From Priestia megaterium NBRC 15308 = ATCC 14581 (GTDB taxonomy: Bacteria > Bacillota > Bacilli > Bacillales > Bacillaceae_H): a stretch of DNA of 64,000 bases. Below the pieces are notes generated by a model. It saw nothing but the letters and a program-made list of their open reading frames with translations. It was not told the DNA's origin and did no database searches. Positions 1-8,414 of this stretch are shown piece after piece. The DNA lies in assembly GCF_000832985.1 (NCBI RefSeq), contig NZ_CP009920.1, positions 3,590,501 to 3,654,500 of the forward strand, given 5' to 3'. Each line of letters starts with the position of its first letter. The first letter of the stretch is position 1. The position numbers and the translations under genes were made by a program.

Positions 1-1743
1 GTAGGAACAGGGAAAACTATTGTGTATTTACTGTACGCTATTTGTTATGCAAGGTATATTGGCAAGCCAGCTATTATTGCCTGTGCGGATGAAACATTAA
101 TTGAACAGTTAGTAAAAGCCGAAGGAGACATTGCAAAGCTCTCTGGTATTTTAGATATTAACATGGATGTTCGCCTAGCAAAATCTCAAGATCAGTATCT
201 GTGTTTAAAGAAATTAGATGCTGTGACAGCACGAACAGATAATGAAAACATTGAAGAAATTTACGATACGCTTCCTGATTTTGTTCATGATCATAGCGGT
301 ATGCAGTCGTTCTATCACTACGGAGACCGTAAAGAATATCCTCATTTAACGGATGAGGAATGGAATCAAATTAACTGGGATACGTTTCAAGACTGTTCTT
401 CCTGTGAGCAGCGTCATAGATGCGGCTTAACGCTTTCACGTGAGCACTATAGAAAAGCACATGACTTAATTATTTGCTCTCACGATTTTTACATGGAGCA
501 CATTTGGACATATGAAGCCCGCAAGCGTGAAGGACAGCTTCCCCTTCTTCCTGAAAGCAGCTGTGTTGTATTTGATGAAGGTCACCTGCTGGAATTTGCT
601 GCACAAAAGGCTTTAACATATCGCATTCAAGAAGATACGTTAGAAAACTTGTTAACGCGTCTATTAGAAAATGACGTGCGAGAAGAATTTGCTGTGAAGA
701 TCGAGCACGCTATCGATGTATATGCAATGTTCTTTGACCGTTTAAGTGAAGCAAGTACAGAAATCGTTGGTTCTAGCCGTAAAGAAGTAGCCCGCACAAA
801 CGGATTACAAAGTGTAGGAAAAGAACTTTTATCGCTGCTTGAGCATATCGGAAACGAGCTTGTGTTTGAGAGTGAGACCTATACAGTAGACGAGTATACG
901 CTGCGAATTGTAGATGAGTACCTAGATCAAATTGATTATTCGCTGCGCTTATTTATGGACAACGAAAATGCCATCTACTGGGTAGAAGAAAATAACTGGC
1001 AGCTGACGTTGGTTATTATGCCGCAAGCAGTAAAAGACGTCTTAAAAGAACGAGTATTTGCGAAGAAAATACCATATATTTTCACTTCTGCGACTCTTTC
1101 AGATAACCAATCGTTCGATTATTTAGCATATAGCTTAGGAATTGCAAAGCCGCTTTCTTTTTCTGTTGAATCGCCATTTGATTATGATGAGCAAATGAAA
1201 ATTGCGGTAAAAAATGTTTCGGATGATCAAGAAGAAGCGTTTGCTGAAAAATTCGCCTTTGCTGTTGCGCAGCTCGAAAAAACGAACGGACGAGCACTTT
1301 TACTGTTTAACAGCAAAGAAGAACTAGAGATGTTCAAAGAAGTTTCCAAAGAGTTAAATCAGTACACATTTTTATTTGAAGGCGATCAAGAAATCAGTAA
1401 ATTAGTATCTCAGTTCCAAAGGGAAGAAGAAACGATTTTATGCGCTGTTCATTTGTGGGAAGGATTGGATATTCCTGGACCTTCGCTATCTAATGTAATT
1501 ATTTGGTCTCTGCCGTATCCACCAAATGATCCGGTCTTTGAAGCAAAGCGCAATCAAGTAGTCGATCCATTCTGGGATGCAGATATGCCGTATATGCTTC
1601 TTCGCTTAAAGCAAGGAGTTGGAAGGCTGATTCGCTCTCATAACGATAAGGGTCTAATCACGATCTTTATGCCAAAAAGCACAGATTCAAAAGTGCGTTC
1701 AATCATTGAACAAAATGTCCCAACGAAAATAGAAAACGTATAA
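1..1743 (+). CDS. ypvA: DinG/XPD-like ATP-dependent helicase YpvA, 5' end cut by the window edge
   Basis: Superfamily 2 DNA helicase of the DinG/XPD type. The frame is open from base 1 and the first residues read VGTGKT, the Walker A loop, so only a short N-terminal piece lies outside the window. Further motifs are the DEGH box (VFDEGH), a cysteine group C-x2-C-x5-C followed by another Cys before SHD, fitting the XPD-type 4Fe-4S cluster, SATLS (motif III-like), and QGVGRLIRS (motif VI) near the C-terminus. It is followed by a terminator and then ypwA, as in B. subtilis. The substrate is not evident; DinG relatives unwind DNA with a 5' tail or DNA-RNA hybrids. The first ATG, at 22, is internal and not the start. 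Confidence 0.9.
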   Translation, partial: VGTGKTIVYLLYAICYARYIGKPAIIACADETLIEQLVKAEGDIAKLSGILDINMDVRLAKSQDQYLCLKKLDAVTARTDNENIEEIYDTLPDFVHDHSGMQSFYHYGDRKEYPHLTDEEWNQINWDTFQDCSSCEQRHRCGLTLSREHYRKAHDLIICSHDFYMEHIWTYEARKREGQLPLLPESSCVVFDEGHLLEFAAQKALTYRIQEDTLENLLTRLLENDVREEFAVKIEHAIDVYAMFFDRLSEASTEIVGSSRKEVARTNGLQSVGKELLSLLEHIGNELVFESETYTVDEYTLRIVDEYLDQIDYSLRLFMDNENAIYWVEENNWQLTLVIMPQAVKDVLKERVFAKKIPYIFTSATLSDNQSFDYLAYSLGIAKPLSFSVESPFDYDEQMKIAVKNVSDDQEEAFAEKFAFAVAQLEKTNGRALLLFNSKEELEMFKEVSKELNQYTFLFEGDQEISKLVSQFQREEETILCAVHLWEGLDIPGPSLSNVIIWSLPYPPNDPVFEAKRNQVVDPFWDADMPYMLLRLKQGVGRLIRSHNDKGLITIFMPKSTDSKVRSIIEQNVPTKIENV

Positions 1744-1771
1744 AAAAGCGCGGTTGTAGCCGCGCTTTTTT
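1744..1771 (+). terminator. Rho-independent terminator after ypvA
   Basis: A 6-bp GCGCGG/CCGCGC stem (1748-1753 with 1760-1765) is extended by flanking A and T runs, starts directly after the stop codon and ends in a T tract. Confidence 0.85.
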
Positions 1772-1867
1772 ATACGTATAATAGATTGAATATTCAGTTA
1801 TATACATGCCGTTACTATTATGATAAAATAATTTATGGTGAAATAAGGAAAGTAAGGAGGAAAAACA

Positions 1868-3385
1868 ATGAGAGAAGACATACAGAAAATTGAGAAACAG
1901 TTTTATGAATACATGAATAAAATCAAAAGTTATCAAGAGGCAATCGGAGTGATGTACTGGGATTTGAGGACGGGTGCTCCAAAAAAAGGGGCGGATCAGC
2001 GTTCTGAAGTTATTGGTATGATTTCATCAGAAGCGTTCAATCTTTCTGTTTCTGATGAAATGGCAGGTTTTATTGAGAAATTAACGAACCCTGAGTCACA
2101 GCCTTACATAAACGATATTACGAAAAAAGCAGTGGAAGAATGTAAAAAAGAATATGATTTAAATAAAAAGATTCCTCCGCATGAATATAAAGAATACGTT
2201 ACATTAACTTCAAAAGCTGAGTCGGTTTGGGAAGACGCAAAAGAAAAAGCAGATTTTGCTTTATTTCAACCTTACCTCGAAAAAATTGTAGCGTTCAATC
2301 AGAAGTTTGTGGAGTATTGGGGGTATGAAGGAAACAAATATAACCGTTTATTAGACCTTTTTGAACCGGGGATGACGGTTGAAATCTTAGACGAGGTATT
2401 TGGAAAGCTACGGGAGCATATTGTGCCTCTTGTTCAGCGAATCGCCGGGTCGAATACAAAGCCAAATACGGAATTTTTATTCCGTACTTTCCCAAAAGAA
2501 GCGCAAAAGCAATTTAGTCTAGACGTGTTAAAAACGCTTGGCTATGATTTTGAAGCGGGGCGACTTGATGAAACAGTCCATCCTTTTGCTACTGGCTTAA
2601 ACCCGGGAGATGTGCGCATCACGACTAAGTATGCTGAAAACGATTTCCGAACGGCTATTTTTGGAACGATTCACGAATGCGGCCATGCTTTATATGAGCA
2701 AAATATTTCAAAGGATCTTGTCGGTACGGTTCTATGTGAAGGTACTTCAATGGGAATTCATGAATCGCAGTCGCTGTTTTTTGAGCAGTTTGTCGGAAAA
2801 AATAAAGCATTTTGGCAGCATCATTACCACGTACTAAAAGAGCATGCGCCGGGACAATTTGACGATGTAGATTTAGAAGATTTTTACCGAGGAGTAAATG
2901 AGGCGAAACCGTCGCTTATTCGTATTGAAGCAGATGAGTTAACGTATCCTCTTCATATTATGATTCGCTATGAGATTGAAAAGGGATTAATAAACGGAGA
3001 ATATAAAGTTGCAGATTTACCAGAAATTTGGAATGAGAAATACGAAGAATATTTAGGAGTTCGTCCAGGTCACGATGGAGAAGGCGTGCTTCAGGACGTA
3101 CACTGGGCCGGAGGAAGCTTTGGGTATTTCCCTTCCTACGCTCTTGGCTATATGTACGCAGCTCAGTTTAAGCATACCATGTTAAAAGACTTGCCCAATT
3201 ATGATGAACTCCTCGAAAAAGGAGAAATTTCGCCGATTACAAATTGGCTAACAGAACATATTCATCAGTACGGAAAAATGAAAAAGCCTCTTGAAATTTT
3301 AAACGATGTAACGGAAGAAGGCTTAAATGTAGATTATTTAATTCAGTATCTAGAAAAGAAATATGGAGAAATTTATCACGTATAA
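1868..3385 (+). CDS. ypwA: M32 metallocarboxypeptidase (carboxypeptidase Taq family)
   Basis: Cytoplasmic zinc carboxypeptidase of family M32, removing C-terminal residues from peptides. The 505-residue product has the family's usual length. The zinc motif HECGH is at residues 269-273, followed by the ES segment expected for the third ligand (HESQS). There is no signal peptide. The ATG at 1868 follows AAGGAGG at a good distance. It forms its own unit between the ypvA terminator and the regulatory leader of xpt, the same neighbours as in B. subtilis. Physiological substrates are not known; a role in peptide recycling is inferred from the family. Confidence 0.93.
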   Translation: MREDIQKIEKQFYEYMNKIKSYQEAIGVMYWDLRTGAPKKGADQRSEVIGMISSEAFNLSVSDEMAGFIEKLTNPESQPYINDITKKAVEECKKEYDLNKKIPPHEYKEYVTLTSKAESVWEDAKEKADFALFQPYLEKIVAFNQKFVEYWGYEGNKYNRLLDLFEPGMTVEILDEVFGKLREHIVPLVQRIAGSNTKPNTEFLFRTFPKEAQKQFSLDVLKTLGYDFEAGRLDETVHPFATGLNPGDVRITTKYAENDFRTAIFGTIHECGHALYEQNISKDLVGTVLCEGTSMGIHESQSLFFEQFVGKNKAFWQHHYHVLKEHAPGQFDDVDLEDFYRGVNEAKPSLIRIEADELTYPLHIMIRYEIEKGLINGEYKVADLPEIWNEKYEEYLGVRPGHDGEGVLQDVHWAGGSFGYFPSYALGYMYAAQFKHTMLKDLPNYDELLEKGEISPITNWLTEHIHQYGKMKKPLEILNDVTEEGLNVDYLIQYLEKKYGEIYHV

Positions 3386-3393
3386 AAAGCGCT

Positions 3394-3438
3394 ATAACCG
3401 AATATTATGTTTTGTATCACAAGTAAATGTTCGAAAAT
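3394..3438 (+). promoter_or_regulatory. Pair of inverted PurR boxes upstream of xpt-pbuX
   Basis: The known PurBox is AWWWCCGAACWWT. ATAACCGAATATT at 3394-3406 matches 12 of 13 positions on the plus strand, and ATTTTCGAACATT on the minus strand (3426-3438) also matches 12 of 13. The two point towards each other, 19 bp apart and just upstream of the promoter, the arrangement used by B. subtilis PurR. They should repress xpt-pbuX when PRPP is low. Confidence 0.75.
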
Positions 3439-3472
3439 ATCGTTTTTAGATATTTTCAAATAAAAGATTTGC

Positions 3473-3481
3473 TGATATAAT
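3473..3481 (+). promoter_or_regulatory. Extended -10 promoter for xpt-pbuX
   Basis: TGATATAAT is a perfect extended -10 (TG-N-TATAAT). A clear -35 is not visible; TTTCAA at 3453-3458 is the closest. Transcription would start just before the purine aptamer. Confidence 0.65.
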
Positions 3482-3497
3482 ACAATTAACTCAATAA

Positions 3498-3573
3498 CGC
3501 ACTCATATAATGACGAGAATAAGGCTCGTAAGTATCTACCAAACTACCGTAAATAGTTTGACTATGGGTGAGC
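3498..3573 (+). ncRNA. Purine (guanine-type) riboswitch aptamer
   Basis: All aptamer parts are visible. P1 is CACTCAT (3500-3506) with ATGGGTG (3564-3570). P2 is ACGAG/CTCGT, P3 is AAACT/AGTTT, and the joining strands ATAAT and TATCTACC are conserved. The specificity base in the GACTATGGG strand (3562) is C, which selects guanine, hypoxanthine or xanthine over adenine. It precedes xpt-pbuX, as in B. subtilis. Confidence 0.95.
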
Positions 3574-3602
3574 GATGAAGTTTGTTTTTCACTTTTGTGC
3601 GT

Positions 3603-4281
<679 letters not shown>

Positions 4282-4282
4282 T

Positions 4283-5593
4283 ATGAATAAAGGAAAAGTC
4301 TTTTCACTTGGTTTACAGCATGTTTTAGCTATGTACGGAGGTGCGATTGTTGTTCCGCTTATTGTTGGAGGAGCCATTGGCTTGACTCAGCAGCAGCTTA
4401 CGTATTTAGTGGCGATTGACTTATTTATGTGCGGTGTGGCAACACTACTGCAAGTATGGAAAAATCGTTTTTTTGGAATTGGTCTTCCAGTTGTATTAGG
4501 GTGTACGTTTACTGCCGTAGGACCTATGATTTCAATTGGAGGTTCTTACGGCGTTTCCTCCATATATGGTTCTATTATCGTGGCTGGTTTACTCATCGTC
4601 CTTCTTTCTGCTTTTTTAGGTAAATTGGTTAAGTTTTTCCCTCCTTTAGTTACAGGTTCGGTTGTAACGATTATTGGAATTACGTTAATTCCCGTAGCGA
4701 TTAAAGATTTAGCCGGAGGAGAAGGAAGTAAAGATTTTGGCAGCTTGAGCAATCTAGGTTTAGGTTTTGGCGTTTTGTTATTAATTATTGTTCTGTATCG
4801 ATTTACAAAAGGATTTATGCGCTCCGTCTCTGTGTTATTAGGATTAGTTGTTGGAACAATTGCAGCGTCTTTTATGGGAAAAGTCGATTTTTCCGGCGTA
4901 AAAGGAGAAGCGTGGGTTCATATGCCACATGTGCTGTACTTTGGGATGCCAACTTTTAATATTATGGCCATTCTGACAATGTTCCTTGTTTTACTTGTTG
5001 GCATTGTCGAGTCAACAGGCGTTTATTTTGCTGTTAGTGATATTTGTAAAAAAGAAGTGGATGAAAAAGATTTGTCTAAAGGCTATCGTGCAGAAGGATT
5101 GGCCATTTTATTAGGCGGATTTTTTAACGCATTTCCTTATACAGCGTATTCTCAAAATGTAGGACTTTTACAGTTGTCAGGTGTTCGCACAAGAAATGTT
5201 GTATTTGCAGCGAGTGGAATTTTAATCGTTTTGGGTTTTCTACCTAAAATCGCAGCCGTGACGACAGTTATCCCGAGCTCTGTACTTGGAGGAGCAATGG
5301 TAGCTATGTTTGGAATGGTAATCTCTTCAGGTATTAAAATCCTTAGTCAAGTTGATTTAGCCAAACAAGAAAATCTTCTTGTGATTGCATGTTCGGTTGG
5401 CATGGGTCTAGGGGTGACGGTTGTACCTGAAATCTTCAAAAACTTACCAGAGAGTCTTCAAGTTCTTACTGGAAGCGGTATTGTAATGGGGAGCTTTACA
5501 GCAATCTTTTTAAATATTGTCTTTAATATGATGAAATCACCACGTACGCAAGTTGCAGAAACAAAGTTAACAAATGAAGTAGTATCGAAATAA
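4283..5593 (+). CDS. pbuX: Xanthine permease
   Basis: Nucleobase:cation symporter-2 (NCS2/uracil-xanthine permease) family integral membrane protein of 436 residues, about the length of B. subtilis PbuX. It is rich in hydrophobic segments and carries family segments such as the early QH pair (SLGLQHVLAMYGG) and GIVESTGVYF. The ATG at 4283 follows GGAGG at 4272, inside the end of xpt. It supplies the xanthine that Xpt converts to XMP. A perfect terminator follows. Confidence 0.95.
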   Translation: MNKGKVFSLGLQHVLAMYGGAIVVPLIVGGAIGLTQQQLTYLVAIDLFMCGVATLLQVWKNRFFGIGLPVVLGCTFTAVGPMISIGGSYGVSSIYGSIIVAGLLIVLLSAFLGKLVKFFPPLVTGSVVTIIGITLIPVAIKDLAGGEGSKDFGSLSNLGLGFGVLLLIIVLYRFTKGFMRSVSVLLGLVVGTIAASFMGKVDFSGVKGEAWVHMPHVLYFGMPTFNIMAILTMFLVLLVGIVESTGVYFAVSDICKKEVDEKDLSKGYRAEGLAILLGGFFNAFPYTAYSQNVGLLQLSGVRTRNVVFAASGILIVLGFLPKIAAVTTVIPSSVLGGAMVAMFGMVISSGIKILSQVDLAKQENLLVIACSVGMGLGVTVVPEIFKNLPESLQVLTGSGIVMGSFTAIFLNIVFNMMKSPRTQVAETKLTNEVVSK

Positions 5594-5625
5594 AAAGAGG
5601 CTAGAACAAAAGTATTTTAGTGAAG

Positions 5626-5657
5626 AAGATCCGAACGATTAATCGTTCGGATCTTTT
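5626..5657 (+). terminator. Terminator after pbuX, a perfect palindrome
   Basis: A 15-bp perfect inverted repeat centred on TTAA (5626-5655), containing CCGAACGATT and AATCGTTCGG, followed by TT. Its left flank (5596-5620) belongs to the GAGGCTGGGACA-type repeat also found near 7262 and 55730. Confidence 0.8.
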
Positions 5658-5730
5658 CATTGTCCTAAGGAACATAGCTTTAACAAGCGATCCATAGCAG
5701 ATCATTTGTCCAATTTGTTCGTCTTTCCTA

Positions 5731-6450
5731 TTAAGACCGTGTTTTGAAAAAGAGTGTATAAAGCATTTTCCCCACGTCAGGGTTTTTTGCCACTAATGAA
5801 ATTTCTCTTTTGAATTTGAAGTCTGTAATGGGTAACGCTTTAATGTTTGAGCTTTGTAAATGGCGCATAAAAATTTCAGGGAGAATTGAAATACCTAAAT
5901 TAGCTGAAATAAATCCCATAATACTTTGCGCAAATTCAATTTCATTGGAAATGGAAATTTTTAAGTTATGACGCTTGTACGCTTTTTCTACTAGTGTCCG
6001 AACATCGCACCTTGGGGGGAGAACTACAATGGGTTCTTCTTTGAAATCTTCAAATAATACGCTTTCTTTTTCGGCTATCGGGTGCTGATCATTCACAAAT
6101 AAATAAAAGTCTTCTTTGAACAATAGTTTTGACCAGTAAGTATGTTGAACCTCTCGATCATCAAATAAAGCCCCGTCAATTTGATTGCTTTCTAACTGCT
6201 CTAACAAATCATAATAGTGATGCGAGGTTTTTATATCAATATGGCGATTGTGCTCTTTAGCAGAAGCCAGTTGATAAGGTAAGTAAAAAGCAGCCATACT
6301 TTGCCACGTTCCGATAGTTAAATCACAAGCTTCTTGCGTAGACACTAATTTTTTTTGAAGAGCATGAACACTTGAAAGTATGGATTCACCTTCTTGTAAA
6401 AGAATTTCACCCGCTGAGGTTAATTCTACTCCTGTAGCGGAGCGAATAAA
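5731..6450 (-). pseudogene. LysR-family regulator lacking its DNA-binding domain (5'-truncated)
   Basis: The reading frame matches the hinge and effector-binding domain of a LysR regulator, from FIRSATGVELTSAGE to the C-terminus. The N-terminal winged helix-turn-helix, about 55-60 residues, is missing. The frame continues to an ATG at 6492, but residues before F (codon 6448-6450) are unlike LysR and are antisense to the dehydrogenase fragment. There is no ribosome site. With the headless dehydrogenase on the other strand, this indicates a deletion that removed a divergent promoter region and both gene starts. It cannot act as a normal DNA-binding regulator. Confidence 0.85.
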
Positions 6451-7253
6451 GTGACACATGGCAAAAAGACGGACGCATTCGCAAATTAACATTTACTGGT
6501 TCAACAGCGGTTGGTAAACATTTAATGCGCGGTGCTGCGGATACTGTGAAAAAATTATCGCTGGAATTAGGCGGTCACGCACCGTTTATCGTAACAGAAA
6601 ATGCAGATTTAGACGCTGCTGTAAACGGCGTAATTGCTTCTAAGTTTGTCAACGCAGGTCAAACGTGCATCTGCACAAACCGCGTATATGTACAAGAATC
6701 CATTGCAGATGCTTTTGTTGAAAAATTTGCAGCAAAAGCAGCGCAATTAACAGTAGGAAATGGATTAGAAGAAGGTACACAAGTTGGACCGTTAATTAAC
6801 GACAAAGTGGTTGAGAAAGTAAAAGCACAAATTGCGGATGCAAAAAGTAAAGGAGCTAAAGTTGTGGTTGGCGGACAAGCTATAACAACTAAAAACGGTT
6901 TCTTTATGGAGCCGACAATTATTACAAATGTAACTGATGACATGAATTGCATGTTTGAAGAAACGTTTGGACCATTGGCCCCTGTAGCAACATTCAAAAC
7001 AGTAGAAGAAGCTGTAGAACGAGCAAACAATAGCCCTTATGGTTTAGCCGCTTACGTATTTACAGAAAACATTAAAGAAGCAACGTTTGTATCTGAAGAG
7101 TTAGAATACGGCATTGTAGGAGTAAATGATGGCTCTCCGTCTGCAGCTCAAGCTCCATTCGGCGGCTTTAAAGAAAGTGGTCTTGGACGCGAAGGAAGTC
7201 ATTACGGCATTGACGATTATTTAGAAGTAAAATATATCTCAATGGGACTTTAA
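6450..7253 (+). pseudogene. gabD: Succinate-semialdehyde dehydrogenase (GabD-like), 5'-truncated
   Basis: NAD(P)-dependent aldehyde dehydrogenase fragment. In-frame homology runs upstream of the first ATG (6525) to about 6453 (TWQKDGRIRKLTFTGST), with a stop codon at 6447. The fragment keeps the catalytic Glu of LELGG, the catalytic Cys of GQTC (codon 6666) and the C-terminal GGFKESGLGREG motif. It lacks about the first 200 residues of a roughly 460-residue enzyme, including part of the cofactor fold. The GabD assignment rests on overall similarity and could be a related semialdehyde dehydrogenase. It would act in GABA or amino-acid degradation if intact. Confidence 0.85.
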
Positions 7254-7261
7254 TCAAAAGT

Positions 7262-7396
7262 AGAGGGACAAAAATATTTTAGTCGAAGTGAAACACGAAC
7301 TAGCAACTAATAATCAAAATTATTGGTTGTTAGTTCGTATTTTTTTGTTGTGAAGATGGACGTAGCTTTCATGTGTTTCGTTGTGTCCCAGCCTCT
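7262..7396. repeat. Intergenic repeat with inverted AGAGGCTGGGACA-like ends and internal hairpin
   Basis: The left end AGAGGGACA (7262-7270), followed by AAAATATTTTAG, faces the right end TGTCCCAGCCTCT (7384-7396). Inside is a 20-bp hairpin with two mismatches (7295-7314 with 7319-7338), followed by a T run that would terminate transcription. Related blocks occur at 5596 and 55411-55730. Confidence 0.7.
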
Positions 7397-7647
7397 TTTT
7401 TATGCACTTTTGTAAAGAAAATTTGGAATAATAGTTCTTTAACGCAATTAATTGCATTTCTAGGATGTCTGTGCAAGAATAAGTATTTCAAAAATGGTTT
7501 AGCTTTGTTTAAAGCGTGGGTAATACAACAAACGCACATGATTGCTTGTTAGATGAAATAAAAAGCAGAACTTTACCACTGATAAATTACCCACGCTAGA
7601 ACCAAAATAGTAGTACTGAATGGTGAAAAATATAGGAGTTGATATAG
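7397..7647. other. Gene-free stretch with a 12-bp inverted repeat
   Basis: No plausible gene. AGCGTGGGTAAT (7513-7524) and its exact reverse complement ATTACCCACGCT (7586-7597) are 61 bp apart. It could be a long-range hairpin or the remnant of a small element. No target duplication was seen, and no convincing promoter for the acetyltransferase that follows. Confidence 0.5.
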
Positions 7648-8190
7648 ATGATTACAGCAGAGAAAAACATAGTGAAATTTAAAGCAAAAGACGGACGTGA
7701 AGTCACTATTCGCCCTGCACAGGCAAGCGATGCAGAGCATATTACAACAGCGGTAAGAGAAATTATTGAGGCTGGGGAATTTATTCAAAAAGATGAGCCG
7801 CGTACAGTCCAAGAAGAGCAAGATTTTATTGCATCAGTAGAAAAGAACAATCACATGTACGTTGTAGCTGAAGTCGAAGGTGAAGTACTTGGAATTGCAC
7901 GTGTTCTTAGAGGCGAAATTAAAATGAAGCGCCACACGGGGCTCTTCCGTACATGGCTTATTTCAAAAGCACAGGGAATGGGAATAGGAAAACAATTTAT
8001 GAATTATACGCTAAACTGGTGCAAAGAAAATAATCTTCATAAACTTTCTTTAACTGTGTTTGCTTCGAATAAAGTGGCATACGAATTGTATAGAAAGGTA
8101 GGATTTGAACAAGAAGGCGTTATGAAAGAACAAGCTTATTTCAACAATGAATATGTAGATGAAATCTATATGTCCATTTTCTTTTCATAA
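7648..8190 (+). CDS. GNAT-family N-acetyltransferase
   Basis: Acetyl-CoA-dependent N-acetyltransferase of 180 residues. The acetyl-CoA loop appears as QGMGIGKQF, and the C-terminal part has the typical N-KVAYELYRKVGFEQEG pattern. The ATG at 7648 follows AGGAG at 7634. It stands alone between the dehydrogenase remnant and the bcsA promoter. The acceptor (small molecule or protein) cannot be read from the sequence. Confidence 0.88.
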   Translation: MITAEKNIVKFKAKDGREVTIRPAQASDAEHITTAVREIIEAGEFIQKDEPRTVQEEQDFIASVEKNNHMYVVAEVEGEVLGIARVLRGEIKMKRHTGLFRTWLISKAQGMGIGKQFMNYTLNWCKENNLHKLSLTVFASNKVAYELYRKVGFEQEGVMKEQAYFNNEYVDEIYMSIFFS

Positions 8191-8229
8191 AAAATAAGCA
8201 CTTATTTTCGTCAATCCATAAATTGTATC

Positions 8230-8257
8230 TGTACATTCAGATTATTTGCGCTATAAT
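8230..8257 (+). promoter_or_regulatory. Predicted sigma-A promoter for bcsA
   Basis: TGTACA (8230-8235), 16 bp, then a perfect TATAAT (8252-8257). Transcription from about 8264 would pass through the hairpin at 8296 before reaching bcsA. Confidence 0.55.
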
Positions 8258-8295
8258 AAAAGTGCACAACAAACATACACTTCTTCAAAACGTAG

Positions 8296-8324
8296 ACTTT
8301 CCTGAGTTACAGGAAAGTTTTTTT
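8296..8324 (+). terminator. Terminator-like hairpin in the bcsA leader
   Basis: ACTTTCCTG (8296-8304) pairs perfectly with CAGGAAAGT (8310-8318), followed by a T run. It either ends the acetyltransferase transcript or acts as an attenuator, since the best bcsA promoter lies upstream of it. Confidence 0.75.
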
Positions 8325-8414
8325 ATGTTTCGCTTCCATTCCACTAAAAAAGAATTGAATAAATCCCCAGCTATTACAAATGTTAAATGTAACGCAATCA
8401 AAGAGGTGAAGTGT

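Noticed and set aside
5632-5649. CGAAC...GTTCG palindrome resembling a LexA/DinR SOS box
   Set aside because: The spacing between CGAAC and GTTCG is 8 bases, not 4, and the palindrome is the stem of a terminator behind pbuX.
6451-6492. N-terminal residues of the LysR frame back to ATG 6492
   Set aside because: They are the complement of dehydrogenase coding sequence (RIRKLTFTG region) and do not resemble a LysR helix-turn-helix.
7513-7597. Inverted repeat as an insertion-sequence remnant
   Set aside because: The 61-bp interior encodes nothing and no flanking duplication was seen, so it is reported only as an inverted repeat.
8223-8414. N-terminal extension of bcsA in the same frame
   Set aside because: It would translate through the promoter and terminator hairpin, has no ribosome site and adds residues absent from the family; ATG 8415 has GAGGTGA.
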